NCBI GenBank assembly: GCA_026225945.1
Contig: JAMJFZ010003581.1
Coordinates: 9,010,001 to 9,074,000, forward strand
Source: Cricetomys ansorgei
Lineage: Eukaryota; Chordata; Mammalia; Rodentia; Nesomyidae
Direction of reading: 5' to 3'
Length of the DNA: 64,000 nt
Below the pieces are notes generated by a model. It had not been told where the DNA came from. It did no database searches and was given only the letters and a program-made list of their open reading frames with translations. The position numbers and the translations under genes are program-made. Of the stretch, positions 27,791-39,574 are shown piece by piece. How positions within the stretch are numbered: the first letter of the stretch is position 1; each line of letters opens with the position of its first letter.

Positions 27791-29390
27791 TTCTGTAAGG
27801 AACCTGGGTTCCTTACAAGCTGGGCTTCCTAGCACCCTCCCTTCCTCCCTCACCTGGTCCCTGTCTGCTGAGCTGGAGACTTCAGCTGATGAGCCTGCCG
27901 CTCTGGGTCCTCCGGCAGGGAACCGCCCTGAGGCCCCAGGTTTTTGATGAAGGCTGCAGAAATGAGGGGCTCTATGGGAGCCCTGGGGCCCAGGCAGAGC
28001 TGCCCCTGACTTTGTCCTTAGCTGGAGTCCAAGGCTGTGGGGGTGATAAAGAGGCTCTCATGGCTGTTCCTTATCTGAGGCCCCGGTTGCAGGTCCAGGG
28101 CAGTGTCGGGGCTCTGCACGTCCAGCCCGACTTCTGCTCATCCTTCACATTCCTTCCTGTTTTGCTAGTCCAGGGCGAGTCGGAGTCATAATTGTTCTCT
28201 CTGGCCCGTCTGTTCTGGGCTTCCCTCATCTGCCTGGCCTCTCTGCCTTCTCCAGGAGTCATGGCCAGTCCAGTCTCCCCACTACACTTCTGAAATGCAC
28301 TGGAAAGAAAGGGTCCAGCGAACTCCTCCTTCCCTTGGCGGAGGTGGCCGGCAGCAGCTTAAATAGCTGACTGCCCTTCCAGACAAGTCTTCACCTGTTG
28401 GCTGGTTGGGGGGGGTGTGTGTCCAGATGCAGACATTGTCACACCTCTTTGTCAGGCTGTTAGGGAAGGAACCCAAGGAGCCATAGAAATCACCTGTGTA
28501 TAAGAACAGTTTCCCACAGGGCAGAGTGCTTTGGCTCCACCCTGCCCAGAGCCTGATGGGTGACATTTGGGTCTCTCTTATCAAGAGGGTCTATATCAGA
28601 CTGTGAACTGAATGTCTGGAGACCAAGCCCACAGGTGTGTGGCGAGTGGGGGAGGTGGAGGGATCTTTGGTGTTCTCTGGGAGGCCCCGGGAGAAGCAAG
28701 GGTTTGGGCCATTGTCTCTCTGTCTCTTTCTGGGTGCCTGGAAGCTGTAAAGGCTCTGTCTAGGATTAGAACCTGGGGTTGGAGAGATTGAAGCCAGCCT
28801 GCCTGGGTAGGGTAGGCTTTGGGTGGGGGGTGCTTCCGGCTGGAGCTGCTTCTCTCTGTGAGTAATCCTTGGCCACATTTGCAGCTCCCAGGGGATTGCG
28901 CAACTTCCTCTCTCTGAGGTGTAGGGGGCTGGGTGAGAACAGCGCTGGGGAAATGAGGAAATGGCTGGGTCTTGGATGAGGGGGTGGATCTGAGCACCCC
29001 AGGGGGCTTCCTTCCAACAGTTAGCCTCTCCCGGGGTCCATGCAAGTGTGTGTGCATGCATGGGACGCGTGACATTTTCAGAGAGGAAAAATCCCCCACT
29101 CTGGCCACTCTGGCTAAGGGTCTTTTCAGTGAGACTTTGTCTCACCGTGTATCTCTGACTGGCCTCTCCATCTTCTGCCTCAGCCTCCTGGGCTGGGCTG
29201 AGGGCATTGAGGGGAGAATGAAAAAGATTCAGGTGTTGAGAGGTAGTGTGCTCAGACCCAATTAGGAGCGGAAGGTGGTGGGAATCATGGGAAATTAGGA
29301 GCCAGCCATTTAGGTCCTGTTGAGAAGGACATGTAGGTGTGATGTGTTTAGCGGAGAACAAATCCCGTCTCTGTTGGGTCGGGGGGGCAA
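27791..29390. other. Unique block in Tfeb intron 1
   Basis: About 1.6 kb almost free of SINEs. GATA-type motifs GTGATAAAG (28043-28051) and CTTATCTG (28071-28078) lie 20 bp apart, and an AT-rich TTAAATAG is at 28359-28366. A candidate regulatory block on composition only. Confidence 0.35.
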
Positions 29391-29560
29391 CAGTGTGATT
29401 CGAGGTTTGAATCCTGGCCTGCGTCCTTCAGCCGCGTGAACCTGGCAGGTAACTTGCTCTCAGAGTGCCTCAGTTTCCACATCTCTAAAATGGGATTGAC
29501 AAGTGTAGCCCCCATCTCGTGTGTTTATATCATGGGTATTAAAAGACAAAGTATTCAGAA
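29391..29560 (+). repeat. MIR
   Basis: 'ttgaatcctggcctg', 'gtgcctcagtttccacatctctaaaatggg' match MIR. Confidence 0.7.
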
Positions 29561-30020
29561 ACAGAGCCTGGCAACCGGTGAGTATTCCACACCTGTTGGC
29601 ATGTTTCCCCCACAGGCGGGGTGTCTCTGTGCACGCGGCGGGACTCTGCGAAGGTGGGGGGGGGGAGTTGAGGCAGGCCTCGCCAACGGTGTACCACCCC
29701 AGCCCTGGAGGTGATTATTTTTTGATGGAGAGCGGTGTGGTACGTGTCGGACTGTACATTCTGGAAGACCTGGTTGGTTCTCCCTGAGCCATTTACCGTG
29801 TGACCCTGAGCCTCAGTTTCTTCCTGTTGGAACCGAGAACCCTAACAGTGCCTCTCTGAGAGACAGGGAGGACAAGGTCTGGTAGGATAGCAAAACGGTA
29901 GCTATCTGGTACCTGCTCTGCCTGGACCTGGCTGCGTAGATATTGGGGGGCGGGGGGTGGTTGAACTGTGCACCAGGGCACTAATTGAATTTATGAAATT
30001 TGGCGCTGTGGTCTACGTGA
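29561..30020. other. Unique sequence with MIR remnant
   Basis: A MIR-like 'gaccctgagcctcagtttcttcc' lies at 29800-29825. Otherwise nothing recognised. Confidence 0.4.
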
Positions 30021-30024
30021 ACAG

Positions 30025-30243
30025 ATGTTTTTGTTTTTAAGTTTTAAAAAGAATTATGTGAGTTTCTGCGAGAATGTGTGCCACGTGCGTGCAGGTGCTC
30101 ACAGGGGCCAGAGGAGAGGCAGATCCTCCCCAGGGCTAGTTTCAGCTAGTCGTGAGCCACCTGATGTTGGTGCTCAGAACCAAATTCAGGTCCTCTGGAA
30201 GAGCAAGGAGCAGTCTTAACCCCAGAAGCATCCCTCCAGCTCT
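30025..30243 (-). repeat. B2/B3-family SINE
   Basis: 'cacaggggccagaggagaggc', 'gtgctcagaaccaaattcagg' and a degraded head. Confidence 0.65.
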
Positions 30244-30284
30244 GCAGGAACATTTTTAAAAACTAAAGCGGAATAATAGAAAAG

Positions 30285-30590
30285 GGCCGTGAAGATGACT
30301 GGGTGAATAAGTCATGCTTGCTGCACAAGCATAACGACCCGAGTTTGAATCCCCAGCACCCACATAAGGGCCAGGCATGGCCATGGATGCCTGTAACTCC
30401 AGTGTTGGGAGTCAAAGATGGGAGCGTCCCAAGAGCCAGCCTGGATGAAGCAGTGAGCTTCAGGTTCAGTGAGATCTTTCTCAAGAGAAGAGGCCGAACA
30501 GGAAGCCTGGTCTTCTTTTCTGGCATGCACGCACGCGCACATGCGCACATGCACAGACACGCACCCCACACAGAATAGGACAAAACTATT
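30285..30590 (+). repeat. Composite rodent SINE
   Basis: 'cccgagtttgaatccccagcaccc', 'ggccaggcatggccatgg', 'gcctgtaactccagtgttggg' and a CA/CG-rich end. Confidence 0.55.
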
Positions 30591-30646
30591 CGAGTATATT
30601 GCACATTGCCAGTATATCAGGAACTTCTGTTTTGGAAAGCACTTTG

Positions 30647-30651
<5 letters not shown>

Positions 30652-30697
<46 letters not shown>

Positions 30698-30698
30698 T
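30652..30698 (+). repeat. (TG)n microsatellite
   Basis: About 23 TG units. Confidence 0.95.
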
Positions 30699-32565
30699 CC
30701 AAGGTCAAATGAAATACATCTTTCTGTGAGTCATGGTTAAAAAACTTTGCCTGAGAGACGCTTTCTCCTGTGCAAGGTTTGTGCAGTACCTACTGAGTAT
30801 AAGGCCCAGCACCCCAGCTGGGGCTGAGGAATCCATTCTAAAATCCAGAAATATGGCTTGGAGATGGGTGAGGGGGGTTCAGGGCCCAATTCTTCACAAG
30901 CGCTAGCAGAGGAGAGGAGAGCTGAAGTGTTGGGTGGGGGTGGGGAGAGGAGACACAGTTCCTGGATGATTGGTTAGCTTGTGGTCTAGGGGCTACAAAT
31001 CCAGTTCCTTATTGGTAGAGGCTGCAAGGCTGGGCCTGGCAGGTGGTGCCATGTGTGTCACAGCAGAGGGTTGGGTGGGCATCCTCTGGGGACACTGGGG
31101 AGGGCTGTTTCTAGCACCTCAAGATGGTAGGGTAGTGTTGAGGATTCAGGGTTGTCACCCCTCCCTGCTTGCAGTAACTATGGGTGAGATGATGGGTTCA
31201 GCCCTTGCCTTCTCTTGCTGTACTTCTGTAACCTCCTGATCAAGTATTCTGCTCTCTGCAGCCCCAGCCGGCTCCGGTGTACCCAGCCTGTGACTTGGCC
31301 CTAAGCTCCAAGTACTGCTCCAGGAGCAGAAATCCTTCTTATTCCTTAAGGCTCTGCCCTGGCAAGTCCTTGGACCATCTGGGCCTCAGTCTCCTTGGTA
31401 GAGGGGGTACCCTAACCCGTAACCCTACAACCTGCTAGTGGCAGTGCCAATTCCGTTCCCGTGACTCAGCATGGATGAACTGATCGCAGGAAGTGTGGGA
31501 GCTCTGGGTGGGTTACTGCTGAGAGGGCTGAGGAAGGTCATGAGGACATCAGCTGCCTGTCTGGAGAATCCCCCTTCCTCCCCACCCTGTGACTGAGGGC
31601 AGTGGGAGGAGCCTGTGATCATGACAGGCAGGGGACATCCCTGGCTTTTCAGTGGAGTTGGTCTGCCCAGGCCCCAGGGCATGAGACCACGTCTGGCAAC
31701 CCCAGCCTCCCTACAGTGAGTCTCCTAGGAGCCACAACTTGAGGTTTATGTTGCCAGGGGGAGGGGCAGTGCCCAAGGTGGCCACCAATTTCCAGGAAGC
31801 TGTGGGCAGCTTCCAGCCTGATGAGCCCTGAGCCCAGAGGTTCAGGTATGAGCTCCACATTACAGTGTGGTATTTAATGAAAAGCTGCCTAGACTGAGTG
31901 CCTGCTGTCTGGTTTCGAGAATTAACATGAGCTAAGGGCTGCAAAGAACCATATGGGCCTCATAAATGGAAGCCACTTCATCATCTCCCTCCCACAGTGA
32001 TAACTTCTCAGGGAACCTGGACCTGATCCTCCAGGGACTCTTTCCTTGCCCCCCATCCCACAGGTGGGCTAAGTTCCCGGGTGGGCTGAGAAGAAGGTCT
32101 CTGTGTCAGGAAAGCTAGCCTACAGAGCTCCTAGAAGTTCCCAGTGTTGGTGGCTGACCTCGGTTTGGATCTGCTTCAAATTCTCATGGCTGCTGTTAGC
32201 CTCTCTACAGAGTACAAGAACTGATAACTCCAAGTCTCCCAGGGGTTTTCCCTAGATGCTTTCTGTCAGTGGCTTTGGTAGCCAAGCAGGTATGGAGGGT
32301 GGGATTAGGAAAGTGGATGTGCATGGTGGAAAATATGCGTGAGAGGTGCCGTCAAAGTTGCTTCAATATGGCAGGAGAAATATGTCCCCTCCTCTTGGGG
32401 CATGCCACACAGTACAGTGAATTTAGTGACTTACGATGTCTTATACATTTCAAAGTACCTGAGATCAGATCTTCAATGTTCTCGCCTTCACCAATGATAA
32501 ATATTTGAGGTATCAGACATGTTAACTAGCTTGGTTTATTTATTCTTCATCATGTGAATGTAACA
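30699..32565. other. Unique block in Tfeb intron 1
   Basis: About 1.9 kb without SINEs. A MIR-like fragment (gggcctcagtctccttgg) lies near 31381. No promoter or exon could be supported. Confidence 0.4.
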
Positions 32566-32569
32566 CCAA

Positions 32570-32810
32570 TTGTGTGTGTGTGTGTGTGTGTGTATGTGTG
32601 TGTGTTATTTATTTATTTTTATTTTTATATGTATGTCTGTGCACGGTATGCATCCATGGTGCCCACAGAGGCCAGAATAAGATGTCAGATTCCCCTGGAA
32701 CTTGAGTCACCAGTGGTTGTGAACCATCATGCAGATGCTGGGAACCAAACCCAGGTCCTTTGCAAGAGCAGAAAATACTCTTAACTTTTGAGCCATCTCT
32801 CCAGCCCCTA
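32570..32810 (-). repeat. B2/B3-family SINE with (TG)n tail
   Basis: (TG)n at 32571-32605, then 'cagaggccagaataagatg', 'gggaaccaaacccaggtcc' and 'gagccatctctccagcccc'. Confidence 0.75.
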
Positions 32811-32837
32811 TACAGCTATTTAAAAAAGCAAAATGAG

Positions 32838-33002
32838 AGAGCTGGGCATGGTGGCACATGTCTTTAATCCCAGTACTTGGGGGGCAGAGGTCGGTCGACC
32901 TCTGAGTTCAAGGCCAGCCTGCTCTACAGAACGAGTTTCAGGACAACTGAGGTTACACAAAGAAACTCTTGTCTCAAAAACGAAAACAAACACAAACAAA
33001 AC

Positions 33003-33048
<46 letters not shown>

Positions 33049-33049
33049 T
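32838..33049 (+). repeat. B1 SINE with (AC)n tail and TSD
   Basis: B1 body followed by (AC)n at 33011-33046. GCAAAATGAG at 32828-32837 and 33050-33059 brackets both, so the microsatellite is part of the insertion. Confidence 0.85.
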
Positions 33050-33179
33050 GCAAAATGAGGTTTGGGGTATAGCTCAGGGGCAGAGTGCTTACTTACATAG
33101 TGTACGAAAGTGGGGTGAGTTCTTCGCTAGTCTGGTTAGAGCCTTTGACGGGCTAATAGTCCCTTTAAAATTAACTTTG

Positions 33180-33505
33180 TATACATGTATGTATGAACAG
33201 ATATGTGATATATGTTTGTGTGTGTGAGTGTACCTACCAGTACACATACGCAGGCCAAAGGAGAACACGGGTGTCCCGTCCCACCAAGCTCTACCTTATT
33301 TCCTTGAGACGGGGTCTCTCCCCGACCCTGGGGCCAGACTGGCAGCCGGTACGCCCCAGTGCCCTTCCTGTGTCTAGTCCCCGCACAGTGCTGGGGGGCA
33401 GATGCACACCAACTCCTGACTTTTTGTCTGGGGTTTTCCCTGGGGATTTGAACTCAGGGCCTTATGCTATTACAGGATTTTAACCTGCTGAGTCATTCCC
33501 CAGCT
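33180..33505 (-). repeat. Composite rodent SINE
   Basis: 'acggggtctctccccgaccc', 'gatttgaactcagggccttatgc' and 'ctgctgagtcattccccagc' in reverse composite order. Confidence 0.5.
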
Positions 33506-33614
33506 CTGTTGCTCCTCTTTTAGTCTCTCTAATACACCTCATAGCATTGAAGTCCTGATGTTTAAAGCCATATTTTCTAGCTGGACCTGGAGTGAGGCTA
33601 TATGTGGTTACCTG

Positions 33615-33622
33615 TGACGTCA
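33615..33622 (+). promoter_or_regulatory. Full palindromic CRE
   Basis: TGACGTCA, the consensus CREB/ATF site, in unique intronic sequence. Confidence 0.4.
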
Positions 33623-34533
33623 CTGTGGCTGGACCAGCTGCTCCCACTCGATGACCAAGATTGGCCTGGGACCCTGTTCCCTTTCTTCCTTCCTCTCTTC
33701 TTCCAGTGGAGCTTATGCACCGAGAGCTCTGCCCCCTTTTTCCAGCCCCCACCCTCTGGCTCCCAGCATGAGAATGTCTTGTGTGAAGAGCATGTGGTTC
33801 CTGGAAGACACTTCAAAGGCTAGTGTGTGGCACTAAGGCTCTTCTCTGAGCCTGGGGCTCCCCTTCTGTTAATAAAGCCCTCACCCTGTCCTGTGTTGCT
33901 CTGGAGAGGAGCTCCTTCTGTAGTGAGTGTGCTGTGTAGTTCCCAAATTCCAGCTACCGGTGTACTCAAATGAATCAAGCTTTTGATTTCTGAGGGCAAT
34001 GGGTACATAGAAGGAGACTCCAGTCATTGGGTCCAGTTGGCTAAGACTCCTTTGAATTCACCTGCTGTGTGATATCGTTCCTGTAGTATATGCTCAGCCC
34101 CTTGCTGGTCTCTGCCCACTGATGACCTCTGGAGAGAGCCGGTCTGGCTGGCTCTGGAGACCCATTTCACAGGTGAGCAGATGTACCAGCCAGAGACATG
34201 GCTTTCTCCTTCATGCCCTGCTGAGAATGGGCTTTAGGACAAGGGAAGAAATGTGTGGGTGCCCCTGTTTGCCTCTGCACTGGTCATCTCCGCAGCTCTT
34301 AGACGCCTGTTGTCCCTATCTTTCATGTGGCTGGCGAATGACCTGTGCTGTGGGTGGGTGCGTGTAGGCACACCTTGCCTGGCTGTCCAGGTGCTCAGGT
34401 AGGGTTCCTCTATGAAGGCTGTCTGTGGGTGATGCGGGGCTGGAAAGTGGCTGGGTTGGGAAGGGCAGAAGGTGGTGCCTCCCTGGCAGAGTGTCCTCTC
34501 CTGGAGGGCTGTTTGCTTGCTTATTCTTAGCTG

Positions 34534-34559
34534 TGACTCATTATGGAGTCTATTTTTAG
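34534..34559 (+). promoter_or_regulatory. AP-1 and MEF2 motif pair
   Basis: TGACTCA (34534-34540) and a perfect MEF2 match CTATTTTTAG (34550-34559), nine bases apart in non-repetitive sequence. Confidence 0.4.
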
Positions 34560-34856
34560 CTCTAGTCCTCAGGGCTGCCAACATGTGGTGCAGGGCGACC
34601 CCTGTGGATGCTTCTGAGGGCTGGAGGAGAGCTGGGGCACTCTTAATGTCATGCACCTGTTGGACTTGAAGCTGGCCGTAGCAGGTGTCCTGTTCGCACT
34701 CGTGTGCTGCTCTCTTGCCGTCTCATCCCGCTCCAGCGCTGTGCGTAGGGGTAGTGTGAGGTGACGTGAGCGTTGCCACTAGCTTTACAAAGCATAGGCT
34801 AAAGGTCAGCCCATAGGCTTTCCCAGGTAGCCATCATGAGGTTCAGTTGGCCTTGG

Positions 34857-35042
34857 ACCCCCTGCAGACAAGGGTCTCAGGAAAGGGAAGCGGGCTCCAT
34901 GTCAGGATGAAGAGGGGGAGTCCTGCAGACAAGGGTCTCAGGAAAGGGAAGCGGGTTCCATGTCAGGATGAAGAGGGGGACCCCCTGCAGACAAGGGTCT
35001 CAGGAAAGGGAAGCGGGCTCCATGTCAGGGTGAAGAGGGCAG
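34857..35042 (+). repeat. 61-62-bp minisatellite, three near-identical copies
   Basis: Copies begin CCTGCAGACAAGGGTCTCAG at 34861, 34922 and 34984. Copies 1 and 2 differ by about one internal base plus the junction. Confidence 0.9.
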
Positions 35043-36612
35043 CCGCTTCCAAAGGAGGAGGCGTGGGGTGTGGGACGATACAGGGCTCCAGTGAGGGGCT
35101 TCTCGGCTTTTCTCTACGTCGGATGATTCCTGGCATGGGGTTCGGAAGAGCTGCTTATGCTCAGGCACAGTGACTGTGGTGACTTTGGTGAGGTGTAGTT
35201 GCATATACCCAGTGTGTCGCTCAGCGAGGAAGACTCGGAGGCACTTTGGTAGGTGTAAAACCCTGCCAGACCGCAGCAGAGGGAGCCACCATCGTGCCAA
35301 GCGCCATCCTGGACAGTGGAGCCCTGAGCGTCTCCTCTCAGGGGTTTGTATTGGTGCCTAAGCTCCTCAGGTTCTATTGACAGAACATGAGAGCATGAGG
35401 AATTTACATAAAGCCAACGCAGGTCTAGGCAGCCTTCTCCCAACGATGCGCAAAACCATCATTTTAAACATAACTGAAAATAAACTTCTGCACCCAAGAA
35501 GGATTAAACGCACACAGGTTGGTGGGAATCTAGGCTTATTACTCACAGCCAGATCATGTCTGTTGCCGTATATGTAAGATCCAGGCTGTAAGACCCGACC
35601 ACGGGGGACAGGCGTGCGTGGGGCTAAAGCCATGGGTGCTGTTTGGAACACTGTCTGGCAGTGTCCCCTTCCCTCTTTGGCGCTGTGGCATTGTGGCCCT
35701 GTCCTCTGAGTCATGCACAGCTCACCCCCCATCCATTTCCTCTGGCCAGTTATTTGATGAGGAGCTAGAGAAAGCTGGGGTCTTCAAAATAGACAAGTCA
35801 ATATTAATTTATTTCTTATAGTACATGGTATCATTCTTTGGAAGTTTTCGTATATTTATACACTGTAATTTGATCCCACCACTCCTCCATACTTCCCAAA
35901 GCTATGGTCTTGAGAATGTGGGAAGTGCCGTGTGGCTATCTGGGACAGGGGTAGATCCTCCCTTCTCCAGCTCCTTTGCTTTAGTCTAAGGGGCACACGT
36001 GTTTTGTTTGAAACATAAGACTCTGCCACTTCAGTCGGCCTGAGGCCCATGCTCCTTGTTCTCTGGTGTTCTATGCTTGGCCCCTGGTTGATGACTCCAG
36101 AGGGTGCTGGCAGCACAGCTCTCTGGCCCTTCGGAGTGTGGGGTACAGATAAACTGCTCTCAGGTTGAGCTTTGAGTCTGGTGTTGCTGCTCCCCCACAC
36201 TGGGGAGCCTTGAAGACAGTGGTCATCCTCAGGCTGGCTCTAAAGATGGGAAACTCCTGGCCAGAGACGCTGCAGTGCTGGCATGGATCCACTGCACAGA
36301 AAGCTGGGAAATGGCCCCAGCGTGACATCCCAGAGTGGGACTGGAACCATGACCTCTCTCTTCCCATCTTCCTCCTCTTCCTGCTCCCTTTCCAATCTCC
36401 TGTCTCCTGCTCTGTTGAACTAGCCTTCTGCTACCTCAGCCCTGAATTCCAGACTCCACCATAACCTTGAATGTGGGCTCTTCCCCCTGCCATCTGTTTG
36501 CTCATCTGTAAGAGTAAAGGGCTGATCTCCCCAAGGCCCCACTGGCCCCGAGCCTTCTGTTCTCACGACACAGGAGCATTCCTCAGGATGAAGATGGATA
36601 TGATGCAAATGT
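35043..36612. other. Unique sequence
   Basis: About 1.6 kb; no repeat or exon recognised. Confidence 0.4.
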
Positions 36613-36619
36613 GCGTGCG

Positions 36620-36657
<38 letters not shown>

Positions 36658-36743
36658 GAGACATACACACACGCACATAACACACACACACACACAGACA
36701 TATACACGCACATAATACACACACACACATATACACACACATC

Positions 36744-36777
<34 letters not shown>

Positions 36778-36942
36778 GAGACATACACACATGCACATAA
36801 TACACACACACACATACACACACACACACACACATATACACATACACACACAGAGACATACACACACGCACATAATACACACACACACACAGACATATAC
36901 ACGCACATAATACACACACAGACATACACACCCACACACATC

Positions 36943-36975
<33 letters not shown>

Positions 36976-37178
36976 ATGCACATAATACACACGTTCACGC
37001 ACAGAGACATACATACACATAATACAGACATACATGCACATAATATACACATCCACACATACATATAACACACACATACACACACGCACGCACATAATAC
37101 ACACATATACACACATACACACACGCACACACGTAATACACACATACACATACATACATAATACACACGCACGCACAG
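36613..37178. repeat. CA-rich array of about 565 bp
   Basis: (CA)n with tata, gaga and gcac interruptions. A block starting CAGAGACATACACAC recurs at 36656, 36776 and 36851, showing higher-order repeats. Confidence 0.95.
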
Positions 37179-39574
37179 ATTAAGTATGCTGTGAGACACT
37201 ATACTGTTTGAGGATGACAGGATGCCCGTCACCAACTGTTGTCACTTGGTTAGGGTGATGGACGTCTTTGGCCATTAGAAGATGGGTGGCCATCCATCTG
37301 TGTCTGATGGATGAAGACTTTCACTGTGACTTTTATGTGTGACCTTTGGGAGTGTGGGCAGAAGACTGGGGGGGGGGCCCACATTTGTGTGAAAGAGTAT
37401 GTGAAACCTGTTGTGGAGCCCCAGCGGGAGCAGGGACAGTGAGCTCTGGTCACCAGGTGTTTCCCCAGGCTGGAGGAGAATGGAAAGTGACTTGAGCAGA
37501 GGGTCCCTCCCCCCATGAGCCACAGCCTGAGGTACTGGCAGCATGGCATCCTTCCCTTCCTTCCCCATACCCTCAGGTGTTCCTTTCTCCTCCCTCCTGC
37601 TCAAACTCTGCTCATTCCTGGGGTAGATGGCTGCTTTTCCTGCAACCTAATGTCCCTGGCAGTGGTACTTCAGCCGGCTGCTAAAGGAGGCAGCATGGGG
37701 ACCAGGAGGGCATCAAGCCCCAGGATTCAGGCACCAGGCAATCCCTGACCCAGGGGAAGTGGCCTGTGAGGTCCAGCCTGGGACACTGTGGTACCAACTG
37801 AGTGCTTTTCCAGCTGAAGACCTGTCAGTGAGGGAAGCAGGCAGCTGAACCTGCCCCCTGCCTGCCCGACATCCTGGCTGCAGCCAGCTGGTGACTCATT
37901 CCCCCAGGGAGGGTGCCAACAGATCTCCAGGGGCACTCTAAGGGTATCAGTACAGACTGGATGGCCAGAAGTCCTGGGTGCCTCAGAAAACCTATGCAGA
38001 TGAAGTCCGCCCATGGGCAGGTTGTAGAGGAAGCAGTAAAGTCTGACATGTGGCCAGGCTGCTCTCTTTACCCTCTGCCCTCTGTCTGACTGCTGGGGAG
38101 GCTGCAGTCCCAGGAATACACAGTCCCTGTCCCTCACAAGTGAGTGTCCCTATCCCCAGTGCCTGTCCCTCGCCTGTTTGCCTTCTCCTCCCTGGACTGA
38201 GTGAGGATAAGAAGTAATTGCCCACCCTTGCTGCCCCTGCCTACTCCATCCCTGCTGCCAGGAGGGGTGGGAGGCTCTCTCCAGGGAAATGAATTCTTGG
38301 CTTGAGCCCAGATGCTGGCCTGCCCAGCTCTGCTCCAGGGTAACGCTGGGTGCACACACAGCCCATTGTGTGCCTGGGCCTCAGGCCCTGCGTCACGGGC
38401 CTGGCACCGATGCTGTCAACAGCAGTGGCTCCCCAGTCTCTTTGGCTCCCACAAGGGTCTAAACCCTCATAGTCCAGCAAGAGGGCAGGGGGCTGATAAT
38501 TAAGAGAGAGTCCTGAGGTGGGGTTCGGAAGTACTGAGCTGCTTAACCACTGGTCCCCGCTTCCAGGCTGGACTCCTGAAAGTGTGTGGCTCCACCTCTT
38601 CACAGCCAAGCTGGGGAAGCAAGGCAAACTTCCTTCTGATTAATAACTTCTCCCGGGGTATAAAGGGAGCCCAATACATGAGGGGCCTGAGCCTCACATG
38701 CTGTATAAAGCGAGGTAAAGAACAATCAAGGATGGTGTGGTTGGTGGGAAAAGCAGGCCTCCAAAGCTGGAGAGCAGGCTCTGCCTTGGTTCCCCAACTT
38801 GAGCAGCATTGTATGTCCCCTTGCAATAAGGGAAACGAGTGTAGAGGAGAGACGTGGCCAAGACAGGGCCTAGAATTCTCTCTTGAGCTCCCTGACTGGC
38901 CTTGAGCCCCTTCACAGGCCTTGGTGCCACTGGGAAGCAGGACATTCTGCCTCTAATGGTTCTATTCTGAGAGTCTGGCCTGAGTCTCTCTACCTCCTCA
39001 GGTTTCTAGCCTGAAGGGGCCTCTGCAGCAAAGGAGCCAGCCGTGGGCAACCTAGCTCCGGGCAGGAAGGGTCCCACTTCTGACTTGTGCTTAAGTCCCA
39101 AGGCCAAGAGCAGAGTCCCCAGATAATGCCCCTTGTGGGGTCCACTTCCCTAGCTGGACTTACTCCAAGAGCCCTGATTCCTGAAGCTCGCCTTCCTAGC
39201 TACCCTGTCCATCCTTGATGTCAGGCTCGGCAAACGGATAGGGCATTCCTTAGTGACCGCGAGACTAAAATGCCAGGGCTGGGGCACGGGGACAGGTGGA
39301 GGTGACGGAGACTGGAAGGAGACAGCTGGAAGGCTGGCTGCCATCCCGCAGTCCCCTGCTCCGTGCTGTTCGTACCTTTCCTACCACCCTGCCAGCACCC
39401 CACCCCGACCCCAGGACACTTGTATGGATATAACAAGGTCCTCGATGTATGAGCGGGGCAGGCATGGCCAGAGGGTAGCATCATGTACCTGACAGCTGAT
39501 GGATTGTGGGAGGTGCCAAGGAACACCTTGGAAAGCTCGAACACTAACTAGAAAACTGGACAGGGGACCAGAAA
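37179..39574. other. Unique block in Tfeb intron 1
   Basis: About 2.4 kb without SINEs, the longest unique block of the intron's first half. It contains the TATA-like candidate at 38659. Confidence 0.45.
38492..38665 (+). promoter_or_regulatory. Tfeb: Candidate alternative Tfeb promoter
   Basis: An HNF1-like GCTGATAATTAAG (38492-38504) lies upstream of TATAAAG (38659-38665) set in GC-rich flanks. A potential donor GCGAG|GTAAAG follows near 38714. Motif-based only. Confidence 0.25.

Larger units (their letters stand above)
33506..34853. other. Unique block with CRE, AP-1 and MEF2 motifs
   Basis: No SINE recognised. Contains TGACGTCA (33615-33622), TGACTCA (34534-34540) and CTATTTTTAG (34550-34559), listed separately. 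Confidence 0.4.

Noticed and set aside
34847..35173. 108-codon frame across the 61-bp minisatellite
   Set aside because: Successive units are read in shifting frames because 61-62 is not a multiple of three; repeat artefact.
36420..37235. Antisense frames of up to 271 codons rich in Cys/Val/Tyr
   Set aside because: Read-through of the CA/TG array; composition is purely that of the repeat.
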